DNA of 64,000 nucleotides from Delphinus delphis (GCF_949987515.2 NC_082703.1:10254680-10318679), one strand, 5' to 3'. Positions 33,721 to 46,300 are shown, counted from the stretch's first letter. The notes: generated by a model from the sequence alone, not told the origin. Translations and numbers: made by a program.

Positions 33721-34790
33721 GTATAATCTCCTTGGAACATATTGTGATAAAAACATTATTAGAAGATGAGCTTTATATAAGTTTTCTACTCTTGTTAAGC
33801 TTTTATATTTGCCTGTCTTTGAATAGTGACCCAGTACCACTAATCCAAACACTCATTAAATAAAAAGGAAGAAATAAAAACAAGAGAAAATGATGAATTA
33901 GGAAATATAAGGCCAAAAAAGCAACAGAAATAGGAGGAGTCATTTCTTCTCTCTCCCATTTAGGTATAATATTTATACCTAAATGATAATAAAATGATAA
34001 AAAATAATTATTACATATGAAGAGAGCCTACTTGCATTTTGAAAGAGAATTTAAAAACAATAGTAGACAATAATACTATTTAGTCGTTTATTTCCTAGTC
34101 AGTATGCATGTGAGTGGAACATTTATTTCAAACATTTATCTGTGCAGTAATACTTTATGAAGAGTCAAGAGAAGGCCCTTGGCAGTGTTCTGGGGGGACA
34201 GCACACATAATTACTCCCAAGTACTACCACCAGCATTATATAGAGCAACAATGTAGATCATCAGATTCATATAACAGTCTGTTGTTTTGCTGAGTTTTCC
34301 TGATGCAAGTTAAAGGCAGGTTTCGTTATAGAAAAAGAAAAATAAATTCAAAAGAACTCAGTATTTTCATGGTGACTTAAAGTTATAGCAAATTTCTAAA
34401 ACAAACACATCAGTCTACTTACATGCAGTTTGGTACATCAATGTCATGGCCATGGCTAGAAACAATTGTTTTGATAAATACAAGCTTTTCACAATAATTT
34501 ATTACACATATGCCATACTAGACCCCTGAAATGATACAAAAGGAAACAAATCAGGTTTCTTTGAGAGCTGGAGAGATCTTGAAGATTCTCCTCAGCCACT
34601 CATTTTATAGAAAAAAAATGAGGTCCAGAAAAATTAGGCAACTTTTCTAAGGCTGTGTAGCTAGTTTTTAACAAACTCCAGGGCACTGTCCATTTTATCT
34701 ACTCAAATATGGGAGTGGGAGCTATATACGTTTTTGAGACGGTTTACTCCAAAAACTTATTTTTGCTCTTTTGAGAAATTAAAGAGATAT
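33721..34790. other. mostly single-copy stretch with a MIR-like patch
   Basis: AT-rich. 34595-34675 (aaaaatgaggtccagaaaaattaggcaacttttctaaggctgtgtagctag) looks like a reverse-strand MIR remnant. Nothing else recognised. Confidence 0.4.
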
Positions 34791-34799
34791 GACATAATA

Positions 34800-35710
34800 T
34801 AACAATCATCGCTACTCTCATACTTCAGAATTGGCAGCTGTCAACCTATTTCTTTGTATTTGCTTCTAGTCTATTTTCTTTAATACAATTAAACCTTACT
34901 AAAATAAAGAATTTGTTAAATACCATTCCAAGTGCTACTTCCTCCCCCTTTCCCTAAGGATAAACCAGTGATCTGGGTTTAAGAGGTAAGCCTCTAGCCC
35001 AGCACTGTCCACGAGAAGTATAATAGGAGCCATATATGTAATTTTAAAGGTTTAGGAGCCACATTTTAAAAAGTAAAAAGAAACAGTGGAATTAATTTTA
35101 GTAATATGTTGTAAATTACCCAATATACTCAAGCTATCATTCAGCAGGTAATTGACATTAAAAAAGGATTAATGAACTATTTTTCTTCATTTTTTTACAC
35201 TAAGTCTTCAAAACCAGTGTGTAGTTTATACTTACAGCACATCCTACTTAGAATTATCTCCTCAATAGCCACAAGTGGCTAGTGGATAGGAATCGACTAG
35301 CCCAGGTCTCATCCGTTTTTAAAGTGGCTTCATATATATGAATATATACATATATATATGTACATATATATATATACACACACACATATATACGCATTTA
35401 CTACGTACAGTATTGTCTCTGTATTGGGAGTTAAATTTACGTAAGTGGTGATACACTGTTGGTATTATTTTCTACTTTAAGATCTATTTATGATCATGTG
35501 TATAAGTCAGATTGATATATTTAAACTGCCATATTGTATTTTTTGTGTGAATATAAAGAATTTGATATATTCATTCCCCCACTGATATGCATTTAGGTTG
35601 TTTCCAATCTTTTGCCTTTTATGGATAGACATGCAATGAACATCGTTGTACCTGTCTACAGCCTCTTACTTTTGCTGGCTAGGAGAGAGATGCTGAGAGA
35701 AATTAAATAC
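34800..35710 (-). repeat. old L1-like fragments with a hAT-like element inside
   Basis: 34860-34975 and 35400-35650 carry phrases of old L1 antisense sequence (attcccccactgatatgcatttaggttgtttccaatcttttgcc, catgcaatgaacatcgttgtac). A (TA/CA)n tract lies at 35331-35395. Confidence 0.5.
35000..35300. mobile_element. hAT-like non-autonomous DNA transposon remnant
   Basis: It starts cagcactgtccacgagaagtataataggagccatatatgtaatttt and ends caatagccacaagtggctagtgg, the order of a common old mammalian element whose ends are short inverted repeats (cagyrctgtcca). The right terminal repeat is degraded. The exact family name is not certain. Confidence 0.65.
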
Positions 35711-35859
35711 CAAATGTCATATACCAAAAAGGGACATGACTATATTATTGCTGACTTTAAGGAACTTACAGAATAAGAGATTTTCATTTGAGAGGTAGTA
35801 CAATCAGAATCACTTGAATAACTTTTCCAAATTAAACAGCTCTACTTTTTCATAGCTAC

Positions 35860-36224
35860 CCCAAACCCTAAGCCCTCACACCAGGTGAGATCTGCTAGAA
35901 GGTAGGCGATGACATTGCTGAACTTTATCTGAGCCCTGGGGTTTGACAGTCAAGAAGTCTGCCCATTCCTTTATATTTTGGGGAATGGCTAACCATGAAG
36001 GACAACAGTGCCCTCACACAGGCAAGATAAGAGTGTCCGCCCTTGTGAATCCCATGAGACTTACTGTCCATCCTTTCTCATGACTCCCTCCTTTACTTGT
36101 CTCTATAAAACTTCAGGTTTCCTCCATCTTCTTTGGAATGTTCCTCTTTCATGAAAATTCACCCTATTACAGCAGCCTGAGTAAAATCATCTCCTTCATT
36201 TCATAGTACATTTGTCTTTCACAG
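35860..36224 (+). repeat. LTR-like sequence (first)
   Basis: It matches 38380-38640 in order: gggaatggctaa (35981 / 38424), cccatgagacttactgtccatcctttctcatgactc (36050 / 38498), ctctataaaacttcaggtttcctcc with TATA-like tataaaa (36102), and cctgagtaaaatcatctcctt (36176 / 38616). It ends just before ttttggtgccttaact, where a retroviral primer-binding site would lie. The left end is not clear. A TATA-like box followed by the conserved 3' block fits an LTR promoter and poly(A) region. Confidence 0.6.
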
Positions 36225-38335
36225 TTTTGGTGCCTTAACTTGAACAGGCTTGCACCCTGCTTTCAGATGCCCACTTATTCCACCCAGGCCAAGAGGCTTC
36301 TTGGAGACCTTTGGGCTCCATTCCTGACTGGTGTCCCCAGCAGTCTCTATCTCCTCATGCCGTGCCTTGCACGCTTGTCCATTGGTAGCATGGCAAGAAT
36401 TTGACTTTGCTTCCTTCTGAGTAGTCACTTGATTTCCGGTTCTGGCTTCTTTGGGTTTCATGGTCTGACCATTTGGTGATCTCTGTATATGAATGAATGA
36501 TTTATAGAGACCTTCTCCTTGGGTAAGAGACAACAGATAATCCAGTTTGTTAGTCTTTTCTGTTTGTGTACCTGTCCATATTGAGCTCAAATAAATTAAA
36601 AATTCATACCCACTGTGAAGAGAACAGCTCTTTGATATGGATCAGTGAGTTTTGAAATTATGTGTTTATGCTTGACTCATGGGTGAAATTTTATTTTTTA
36701 TTTTTTTATTTTATTATTTGTTTTATAAATTTATTTATTTATTTATGGCTGCATTGGGTCTTCGTTGCTGTGCATGGGCTTTCTCTAGTTGCGGTGAGTG
36801 GGGGGCTTCTCTTGTTGTGGAGCACAGGCTCTAGGCACGCGGGCTTCAGTAGTTGTGGCATGTGGGCTCAGTAGTTGTGGCTCGTGGGCTCTAGAGGTCA
36901 GGCTCAGTAGTTGTGGTGCATGGGCTTGGTTGCTCTGCGGCATGTGGGGTCTTCCTGGACCAGGGCTCGAACCCGTGTCCCTTGGATTGGCAGGCAGATT
37001 CTTAACCACTGTGCCACCAGGGAAGTCTCATGGCTGAAATTTGAGAATTGAAGCTGTTAGGTATCTCTATGCCCGCACGATTATGCCTATGTAGTTCAGA
37101 AAGTCTTTTACCTCTCATTGTGTGAGTGTGTAATATTTCTCTACCTCAAGATGGTATTACTAAATTAGGTTATAAGATTTCTTAAAGGAGCTCTATTCTG
37201 ATGGCTTAATGATAAATCAGCATTATATAAACTGAATATTCCTAAAATTCCCAGAAGTTAAGGAAATTGAATCTCAAATACTTTCAATGTACTTGACTTA
37301 AAAATATCTTTACAGAAACCAACTTGGATATGTTTTAGGAATTCAAGTTTACATAATTTGGATACAGTTTTGGCAAACAAGACTAATTTAATATTTTAGG
37401 TTTAAAAACAGCTCCATCTTCTCTGATTTATTAGGGTTAATCATAATATATACATAGATTTTTATTCTACCTGGGAATGTTCTGTGCAAACTTATACAGG
37501 TTTACTGATTGATTAAACTAGTATTACTAATGCTTAAGATTGTGAATGTTTATAATTATGAAAAACATAAATTTGTGTTTAACCAAATAAAGTCATTATA
37601 ATGACAAGCTGTATTTCAACAGTAATTATGTTTTGTAATATGTGGACAGGAAGATAAGTTCCAAGATCTTTAGGAAACTTAAAACTTTAGATTTATACTC
37701 AATTGAGTTGATACATATTAATTGAATACCTAGATCATTTCAAAATAAGGTGGAATACTGAAACATTAATATATAAGCATAATTTTAAGTTTATATACTT
37801 TTCTCCTCTTATTTTATATGTTATAGAGAAACTATATATTTGAGTCTGTCAGTGAATATGTTCGTTTTTACCACTTTGAGAAGTTGTGCTATGGGTATAT
37901 GTAAGACTATAGATGTGTATCCATGAGTTCAGCTTGTCTGCTGAAAAGTATTGGTGGTTCATGGTTATCTGCCTCCTAGTTTTCTCCGTGAAACAGAAGT
38001 CACTGTAGTTAAATAATATGTGTGTGTGAGACTCTACCAGGAGCAATAGTGGTAGGAGGTACCACTTTGTGTTTAAGGTGTGCAGGATGTGTTTCTGTTA
38101 AAGAAGAAGAGAGTGGTTTTGTCCTAAAGTAAAGTGACTGGTAGGGGAAATCTTGCAGGACAGAATCTGAATGGCTGTAGAAAGTTCATAGAAAAGGAAT
38201 TTTATTTACCATGGGTAGTAAAGCTAAGGTTTGATCGTTTATTTATATTAAAAAGAGCTTGTGTTTACATTTGTTTTATCAAGAGATTGTAAAATATTTC
38301 TTTTTTTTTTTTCTTTACCATTCTGGGTAATCTGA
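36225..38335 (+). repeat. second copy of the duplicated segment, between two LTR-like sequences
   Basis: Internal part of a probable degenerate LTR element. It begins tttggtgcc, as a primer-binding site would, and is collinear with 31850-33720. It is interrupted by a CHR-type SINE (36692-37026). No open reading frame with gag, pro, pol or env character survives, so it is either non-autonomous or heavily decayed. An old endogenous retrovirus or MaLR-like element are the alternatives. Confidence 0.55.
36692..37026 (-). repeat. CHR-1-type SINE, minus strand
   Basis: T/A-rich left end (tail), body with repeated 'agtagttgtgg' units, B-box region ggctcgaacccg, and head ccaccagggaagt at the right. 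The target-site duplication is ctcatgggtgaaattt (36676-36691) and ctcatggctgaaattt (37027-37042), one mismatch. Confidence 0.9.
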
Positions 38336-38645
38336 TAGAATGAAGAAGAATGATACTCTTCTTGAACACAAAAAAGGGGCTGATGATATAGAACTTTAAT
38401 CCTACACCCCTTTATGTTCTAGGGAATGGCTAAGCACAAAGGACCACCCTGCCACTTATATTCCAAAAAAAGAAAGGCCTCCACCCTCTTCTCCAATCCC
38501 ATAAAACTCACTGTCCATCCTTCCTCATGACTCTTGTTTACCTACCTCTGTAAATCCCAGGTTTTCTCCCTCTTGAGAACCTTTATTAATGAATGGTCCC
38601 CCTTTTGCAGTAATCTGAGTAAACTCATCTCCTTAATCATCCAGG
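38336..38645 (+). repeat. LTR-like sequence (second)
   Basis: Matches the LTR-like block at 35860-36224: ctttatgttctagggaatggctaagc, cccataaaactcactgtccatccttcctcatgactc, gtaatctgagtaaactcatctcctta. Divergence between the two blocks is substantial, so the element is old. Confidence 0.6.
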
Positions 38646-40500
38646 GTTACAAACCTTAAATTAAGTGACCTCGACAAATTAATAAATGTAGCAAGCAATG
38701 CATGTAAAAATAAGATGACAAAATGGTATATTTTGTGATGACTATAGAAATGAGCCTCAGAAAAAGATATGAAGGTGAGGTGAGGAAGTTTAGGACACTG
38801 GTAGCGCCCAAGAAAACCAAAATTATCTTCCATATGGACCACTCCTAGGGAAGGTCTAAAAGAGCCAGAAACAAAGAAATTATTACTGAAGTTCCAACAC
38901 CTAATTAGACATTTTTAAAATATCTGAAATAATAGCCTTTAATGCAGGTTCTTCCACGGTATGAGCTGGAATTTTTCATTGAGAAAGTATTTACTAAGCT
39001 CCAAAGGGCTGATAGCCATGGAGGACTCATAGCAGAGCCTTTATGTTGTGAAACACAGAGTAGGGAATTATAAGTAATGATCCAAGAGCAGTTTCCTGCC
39101 CTAAGACACAAAGGTTCATCCAGAGTAAGAAGAATCAGGGGATCAGGAATAATGCTCTGATTGATTCAGTCCCCAGGATGATACCTTAGAATGAATCCAC
39201 AGTTGAGGATGGATTACATAAGCATTGATAGAAACTCTGGGTCCTAGAAGAGAAAGCACATTTCCTCGACTACCAGGATGTAGCCTGGGGAAGTCCAGGC
39301 ATCACAGAAGAGTGCCAAGTCAACGGAAGCTGGGGCAGGTATCTGAGAGGCACGGCATGGATGTGAGCGCCCCAGTGTGGTATGGAAAACGCAGGTGAGA
39401 ATTCCCCAGCCCCCAAAGAGGGCTACTTTCCTGTTGAGCAGAATGCAGTCTGGGGTCCAGGCAGGGGTCTTGACAACCACAGTAGATGCAGCAGGGCCAG
39501 AAATGGACACCCAAGACCAGGTGAGATAAGTGATAGTCAAAGAGAACACAGTGTAGCACGTGGGCCAGACAGCCCTCATCGATCCCAGAACCATAATTCA
39601 CAGTAAGTCAGCTGCCTTGGAATGTATAAAAGCTCCAGGAAGAAAGGCAGCGAAGTAGAGAAACTTCTGGATTGATTCAGTAGGCACTGAAAGATGCAGT
39701 TTTTATCTAGAAGAAAATTAATGACTGAACTGACATGATTAAGTTTTGCTGCCTACCTGGTGGAAACGGGTACTTCCAAGCTACATTAAGTTCGTTGTTT
39801 TTTTTTTTTTTAAATCACATCTTGCATATGTGAATGTGAAATGTTATAGCCACTGCAAATTCAGGTCGAGAGAAACTATCAGGAAAGAGAGACTGTTTTT
39901 GATCGAAATAAGGTTAATCATAGCATAGGAGTGACTCTCAGAGCTTTCTGAATCGTGATCCCAGATAAAGGTCCAGGACAAAGGAATTTTATTTTAAGAA
40001 ACAGCATGATACAAGGTTCATAGTACTCTTCTCTAGGAGAGGAAGAATAGAAGAAACAAATGATGGAGGGCTCAGTTGGACCATATCCTGGTCCATATAT
40101 GACTCCAGGATCACCAAACAAACCTCGGTAGATGGGGTGCCTTCCTGAGTAGATAACCTTACCAAAAACATTGTCCTAAATATAGGGTTGGCATTTTCCA
40201 GACAGTCTAGACCAATGATCTACACATGTAGTTCTGTAGATAGGAGTGCATCTGTTGATGCACTAAGATGGGGCAGAAGATTTGAAATTCAGTGTAATCC
40301 TTGGAAATCCAGGCTGTCTGATTACTAGACCCATGCAGATAAAAGATCACAGTTCTTGGCCAAATAAACATAAATAAGAGAGCTGTCTGGTTTATAGACT
40401 GTCCCCTGGATCCTTGGTTTACTTGAATGTGTTATTGAAATTACCCTTGAATTTTTGTGTAAATAGGTTGGGTTTTTGTTAGTTTTTTTTTAATATATCT
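38646..40500. other. unassigned stretch with no recognised gene
   Basis: A minus-strand open frame of 116 codons (39594-39244) and overlapping frames lie in a locally GC-richer patch, but no domain is recognisable and there is no splice or promoter support. It could be remnant repeat sequence. Confidence 0.35.
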
Positions 40501-40501
40501 G

Positions 40502-40502
<1 letters not shown>

Positions 40503-40587
<85 letters not shown>

Positions 40588-40607
40588 ACCACCCCCCCCC
40601 CCCCCCC
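40503..40607. repeat. (CA)n microsatellite followed by a C16 tract
   Basis: About 42 uninterrupted CA units (40503-40586), then ccaccac and sixteen C (40592-40607). Long pure CA runs are normally highly length-variable; the C run could form i-motif or G-quadruplex structure. Confidence 0.97.
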
Positions 40608-41960
40608 GCATGTTGTGGTGGCTTCTTCATTGACTTCAAGCCCCTCATGTTCGCTAGATCTTGATCTATAACACCTGCTCTTGGAAAAATCCTTCACACT
40701 GAAACACTAGATTGTAAATTGGTAACCGTTTGAAATGCACATCTCTTAGGAAGGGGCAACCGTTTAACAATCACCAAATGTGAAGCTGAAGGAAGAAATG
40801 CTAATAATGAAGTAGCAGGCTGCATACAAGAGGATGAGAGAAATATCTGGGGACTATACCCCTCACCTGACCTACTTGTAATCATGCTACCCAACTGATA
40901 ACCTCATCTATGAATAAGTTGGACCCGATAGGATCAAGAAACATTTGTCTGGTTAGGGTTCAAAGTTAAGCTTGTTGGGAATGAAGGGAAAAGGGTAGTG
41001 CATTTGATGGAAGCTTGGAAATACATACCATAGAATATAGTAAGGAGTCAACTGGTATTCGTGATCATTTCCGAAACGGAAACAGAACTTTAAGAAACAG
41101 TTCTTTATGCAAAAAGCAGGATAGATTGGAAAGAGCAGTTGTTGATGGCAGACAACCTAATGTAGCACATTTCTGTTGGTGCATCTATAAAATTCTGTTG
41201 ATAGACCCTCCATGAGTCAAGTCCCTCGGTACAGGCAAGGCAGGCTTTCTTCCTAATAGAAAATTCCATGTCTGTGTTCTCTTGCCTAATGATGGCTTAG
41301 CTACAAGTATCCAAACTTCTGTGAGAATCTTGACGGGAAGAACTTATATTTTACTGAAGAGGAAAAGGATTCTGTGGTACCAGCAACAACACTGGTGGCG
41401 TAAGACAATACAACAGCAGCCCTGGGAGATGGGTCCCATCGTATCATCAGAACACCAGGCTGCATCACTTTTGCTCTGAGCCTCCTGCTTGTCTTTCTTT
41501 TCTCTCTCTGTTTGAATTACACGGGAACCCAGTGCTATTAAAATGCACTCAATCTGAGCAGCCGCTGACGAAGATATATAGGATCCTGGTGCAGGCTAAT
41601 TAACACGCCGGGCCTGCTAATACACTCGCCCCTTCAAACTCGTATCCTTGGATCATTTGTTCACATTATTTGGAGGCGAGGTTGAGAGCTTCCTGGGGGA
41701 AGGTCAGAGCAGGACCCTGGCAGCAGGCAGCCGTGCTCAGACTCTCTGCCTTGTCCTGCACAGTCAGTTCTGAAGGGTCAGAACTTGTACACATTCTCAG
41801 CCAAGCACAAAACCCTGACTATTCCTGGGCCGACTCTTCTTAGCAAGGAGTTAAATGAATATCTTGTGTTTCTGGAGCATAACCTTGGGGGTCAGGAGAG
41901 TCTCAAGCACCTTTCTAAGAAGCTTTTGAAGTACTTATTCTAACACCTACAGTTTCTCCA
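40608..41960. other. single-copy stretch, candidate conserved non-coding block at 41520-41700
   Basis: No gene recognised. 41520-41700 contains homeodomain-type words (ggctaattaacacg, cctgctaatacac) in a compositionally balanced, repeat-free block. This is a pattern judgement only. Confidence 0.35.
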
Positions 41961-42180
41961 TATGAGATCGAGACTCCTAGCTGTGTGACTTCGGACAGTT
42001 ATTTAACCTCTCTGTGCCTCAGTTTCCTCATCTTTAAAATGGGAATAATAATAGTACCTACACCATCGGGTTGCTGTGACATTTAAAGACATTAATGTAG
42101 TTAATGCATTTAGAACAGTGCTTGGAACAGACTGAACTGCATATGGGTGTTTGCTCTTAGCAGGGCATTTGTTATTATTA
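41960..42180 (+). repeat. MIR SINE, plus strand
   Basis: Well-preserved MIR order: ctagctgtgtgacttcggac, ttatttaacctctctgtgcctcagtttcctcat, aaaatgggaataataatagtacctac, gggttgctgtgacatttaaagacattaatg, agaacagtgcttggaacag. Confidence 0.85.
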
Positions 42181-42980
42181 GGAAGAGAATTTGGGTAATT
42201 GCTATTTTCTCAGTCTCCTTTCATTTCTAGAAATGTTCAATCACCCCACAAGTTTTGTTGCTCCCAAGCAGATACTGGCATCCCGAATATCTGCTTGAGC
42301 GGCCCATCCTTTAGCTGGACTCTGAGTCCCAATAGATTGCCGTGCAGAAGTACTGATGTAAGAAATAAGTAGTTAAGCAAGATAGAAGGTGCCCTATCTT
42401 TCAGAGCATGGGGCACTGAAATGGATATACAAAGCCAGTAATCCTTTCACGGGTGCAGGAAGGATTGGGAGAAAATCACTGGTGGTGGCAGGGTGAGGCA
42501 GAAGTGAAAAGTCAAGAGGCCATTTATTATGAGAAAATAACCCAAACCTACATATTCAAATACTGATGACATGCATCGCTTGAAAGGCTATACTCTTTTT
42601 CTCAATGCTGCTGCTATATTTTTTAGAAATTTTGGAAACGTGGACATTTTCAGAAAGCCCAATTAGAAAGCATTTATTGAAAAGATCACTGTTTTATTTT
42701 TTCACCCTTACCTCTGTTGGGCAGAGGGGCTGTCCGCTGTATTCACTGGACTTAGCTCTGGATGTCCTTGGGCTATTTCTAAAAAGCCAAAGGATGAATG
42801 AAGTGGTACTTCCACCACTGAGGCTGTCTGAATCTCAGTTCTGAAAGTGGCAGCAGCATTTGAGTAAGGACATTTAATTTGTATTTTAGATTGTAATATT
42901 GAATTTCTTGAATGTTTGTTAAGAAAATGAACTGCATTACTTTGCAGTCATATTTGCACCCTTGGATATTATTAAATGGC
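42181..42980. other. single-copy stretch
   Basis: No gene or repeat recognised. Confidence 0.4.
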
Positions 42981-42984
42981 TGTA

Positions 42985-43225
42985 CAGTTGACCCTCGAAT
43001 GACACGGGGGTTAGGGATGTTGATCCTCTGTGCACAGTGGAAAATTCCAGTATAACTTATAGTTGATCCCCGGTATATACACTCTTCCTCCATATCCATG
43101 GTTCCGCATACGTGGATTCAGCCAACTGCAGAGCGAGTAGTACTGAAGTATTTACTACTGAAAAAAATCCTAGTATAAGTGAATTCTAGTATAAGTTCAA
43201 ACCCACGTTGTTCAAGGGTCAACTG
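42985..43225. mobile_element. Tigger-like palindromic DNA transposon remnant with TA target duplication
   Basis: A 241-bp element bounded by TA on both sides (42983-42984 and 43226-43227). Terminal inverted repeats: left cagttgaccctcgaatgaca, right (reverse complement) cagttgacccttgaacaacg. The inner halves are also partly complementary (atccatggttccgcatacgtgg, ttcagccaactgcag), giving a long hairpin. TA duplication and CAGTTGACCC ends fit mariner/Tigger-type non-autonomous elements. Confidence 0.9.
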
Positions 43226-43229
43226 TATT

Positions 43230-45880
43230 TTCTAGGTAAATCTAACTCAATGGCTCATGATCCTGCCTAGAAAAATGAACAAAATACAATTAACCAGGTA
43301 TTTATTTCACAGCAACAGAGTACCTTTTAAGGGAAATATTTGCAAAGTAATTCTGAGTCCTTACTGTGTGTATGAAAATCATCAGTATCAAAGTTGGCAA
43401 ATAACACAGCTGCCTGTTAAGAAAGTGTTTAAGAAGCTATTTCTATTCTCTCCTTTGTAGAGGCTAATTTATCCTTTGTACTACCTTCCTTGATAAGAAT
43501 GGAAATGTGCTGCTCTGGGAGTGCTGACTGCATCACAGTTAAGTCATTTGTGACTACTAAATGGTTTGCATCCTGGCAGGACCGAAAGGTGTCAAAATTG
43601 CCTGTGCCCACACATTTCTCGACTGCAGAGATTCTGCTCAGTTGGCTCTTATGTATTTGTCTTTAGAGTTTTCACCTCTGATGAGGTAGTGAGCCAGGGT
43701 TTGTCTTCAAATTCCGATAGGTATGAGTTTGTGGAAACAAAACAAGCAGGGCATGTACATTGAGATGGCAGACCTCGGGAAAATTACAGGGAGAATCCAC
43801 ATCTTCTCATGCCCAACACCTAGTCTAACTCTGGAAAGTGTCAAGAGCATGCATCCTGTAGAGACTGCTGCACAAGCATCTGGTTAACCCCTGGAATGGC
43901 TAAACACTAGCCAGAGAGTAGGAGACGCTGCCTCAAGCTGATACTGGGCTAATTTTAGACCCTGGATATAAGAAGGGGCATCGGTCAGTTTCATTAGTAG
44001 GTTGTATATTATTGTCTTAAACCGGGTTCTCCCAGACGCAGACCTTGAATGAAGGACTTGCGTGCATGTCATTTCTTTGGGAGGTACTTCCAGGCAGGAC
44101 CCTTAGGAAAGTAGGGAAGTGAAACAGGAGGCAAGGAAGCCAATAAAGGGCACACTGATGAGCGGATTACTACGGGGAGAAAGTGGGGCTACATCCATGG
44201 GGGTTTCTGGGGGACTGCAGGGAGCACTTGTCAGAGTTGGAGTGAGCTAGCTGGGCTATCTGCCCACTCACTCCCTTTAGTTATTAGTTGAAGGTTGTTT
44301 TGGGGAGCCTTAACTCCCTAGCTCGAATGGTCACAGAAAGCCCTCAGGCAAAGAGTCGAAGGTGCTTGCCTTCGGAAGTCCTGGGGAATGGTGAGCTCCA
44401 AAAGGAAAAGGGCTGTGGACAAAGATACACAGAGTTTGCTACAATTATTACCCTCATTTCAGAAATATGGCATCTGAGGACCAGAGAAACTCAGTGTCTC
44501 ACCCAGTTACTTGGGGATTATGAATATGCTAGCAGTAGACTCTGCTAGACACTGTCACTGTCCCCTCAAAATGTGTTTTTCATGGTGGAAAAGGATGAAT
44601 CCATTAACTTCTCAAGGTGTTTCCTTATTAACACATTTACTCCTCCTGGTCAGGAGTTATGTTCATCTCCTCATTCTGCTTTCCTTTCCATTATTAGCTC
44701 TCAGCTCATCAGCTCTCCTCAACTTGTGGAACAGTCAACAAAGGTCTTCAAAGTGCATTTTCTCTGCCTTCTTATGGTATCACTCCCCCCGCCCACCTGT
44801 TTTAACTCACCACCTCTATAAAGACCATATCTCCAAATAAGGTCACATTCTGAGGCACGGGGTTAGGAGATCAGCATATGAATATGGGGGTGACACAATT
44901 CAAGCCATAACAGTACATATCTGAAGAAGTCAATTAGACCCATAGAACTAATCGTTTATGTTAAATTTAGGGATAATCTTCATTTTTGTGGTATTTCAAA
45001 CGATTACCATATTTTAAAGAATTTGGCATTTTGAAATTCTGAAAGATTAGCCTTACGAGTAAAATGTAAACCATGTAACTGAGTCATTGATTCTAGATTT
45101 GGAATCTTAAGTTGAAAAGTATGAGCCTTTGGCTAAGTTTGTAAATAATATTAGAATGTTTTAAAGAACTTGAGATTCCCTATATTTTAAAGTATAATTT
45201 ACTAGATTTATATGCAATGTCAAAGTTTCTGGGAAAGTTTTGCTTGTTGAACGTTTATTTTAAAATATGTAAAAATAGAATCTATTATGTTACATTTATA
45301 AATGAAGTTTAAAACATTTTAAGAGAGTGTAGCCAAGTTTGTAAGTGGGACAGAATATTTAGGAGAATGTAAAAGTATTAATCAGAGTTCCCTTGGAAGT
45401 GATTGTTGAATTATAACTATAATTAAACTTATAACTAAATAACATTTTTAACTAGACTTATAACTATAATAGACTAGACTAGACTTATAACTATAATAAC
45501 ATTTTTTTTAGGTTGAACTTAAAAGTTTAATGGAAAACTACGTTTTTCAGTTTTTCACTTTAATAAGTTGAATATTGATTTTTAAAAAGCAGCCACCAAT
45601 AGTATTTTTTGTGCATCAGTCTGCCTTCAAGAGCACAAAAATCTATCGGTGTTAAGAATATCATGTGAAAAAGAGCTGCCTCTTTAATTTAAAATTATAT
45701 TCTTCTCTTATTACAAAAGCAACACACACCTATTATAGAAAAAAGATTTGAAAACATTCATAAGAAAAAGATAATAAGACAAAAATTATATCATCCAAGA
45801 GATAATTTCAACAATAAGCATCCTTGAAGTAAATGTCTGCATATGTCAGTGTTCTCAGTGTGTGTTTTCCAGATCAGGGC
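43230..45880. other. mostly single-copy stretch with old repeat remnants
   Basis: 44440-44530 (ctcatttcagaaatatggcatctgaggaccagagaaactcagtgtctcaccc) is MIR-like on the reverse strand. 44840-44915 (aaggtcacattctgaggcacggggttaggagatcagcatatgaatatggggg) is a phrase of an old mammalian repeat I cannot name. No gene recognised. Confidence 0.4.
45395..45510. repeat. AT-rich local tandem repeat
   Basis: Repeats of ttataactataat and taactagact: aattataactataattaaacttataactaaataac..., actagacttataactataatagactagactagacttataactataataac. Confidence 0.8.
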
Positions 45881-46040
45881 AGCGGTAGCACCTGGGAACT
45901 AGTTATAAAGGCAAACTCTCCCTCTTCCCCTGATGCCCCAGACATACTGAATACAATTCTGGGAATGGAGCCTAGCAATCTGGTTATCACAGTGACTCCA
46001 GGTGATTCAGTTGTATGCTAAAGTTTGAGAACCACTCATA
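45880..46040. repeat. MER5-like hAT-derived fragment
   Basis: Block order ggtagcacctgggaactagttataaaggcaaactc...ccccagacatactgaatacaattctgggaatgg...tctggttatcacagtgactccaggtgattc...gtttgagaaccactc is typical of MER5-type elements. Confidence 0.65.
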
Positions 46041-46300
46041 CATGTCATAATTGTATACTTACAGGATAAGTACCTAGGAGAAATATTGTTTGGTCAGTGG
46101 AGTATTTTTAGTTTAGGTTTTTTTTTTTTTACTAAACCATAGATTTTATTTAGATTGCACCAGTTTTTCCACTAATGTCCCTTTGTCTTCTGGGATCCAG
46201 TCCAGGATCCTATATTACATTCAGTCATCACGTCTCTTTTGTCACCTCAGGTCTGTGGCAGTTTCTTAGGCTTTGTTATTTTACAAGACCTCAGTATTTT

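Noticed and set aside
39244..39606. Overlapping open frames of 74 to 116 codons
   Set aside because: No recognisable domain, no supported splice structure, and frames overlap on both strands. Immunoglobulin- or retrovirus-like origin was considered but no diagnostic motif was found.
40479..40697. Val-Cys repeat protein frame over the CA run
   Set aside because: A translation of a microsatellite, not a gene.
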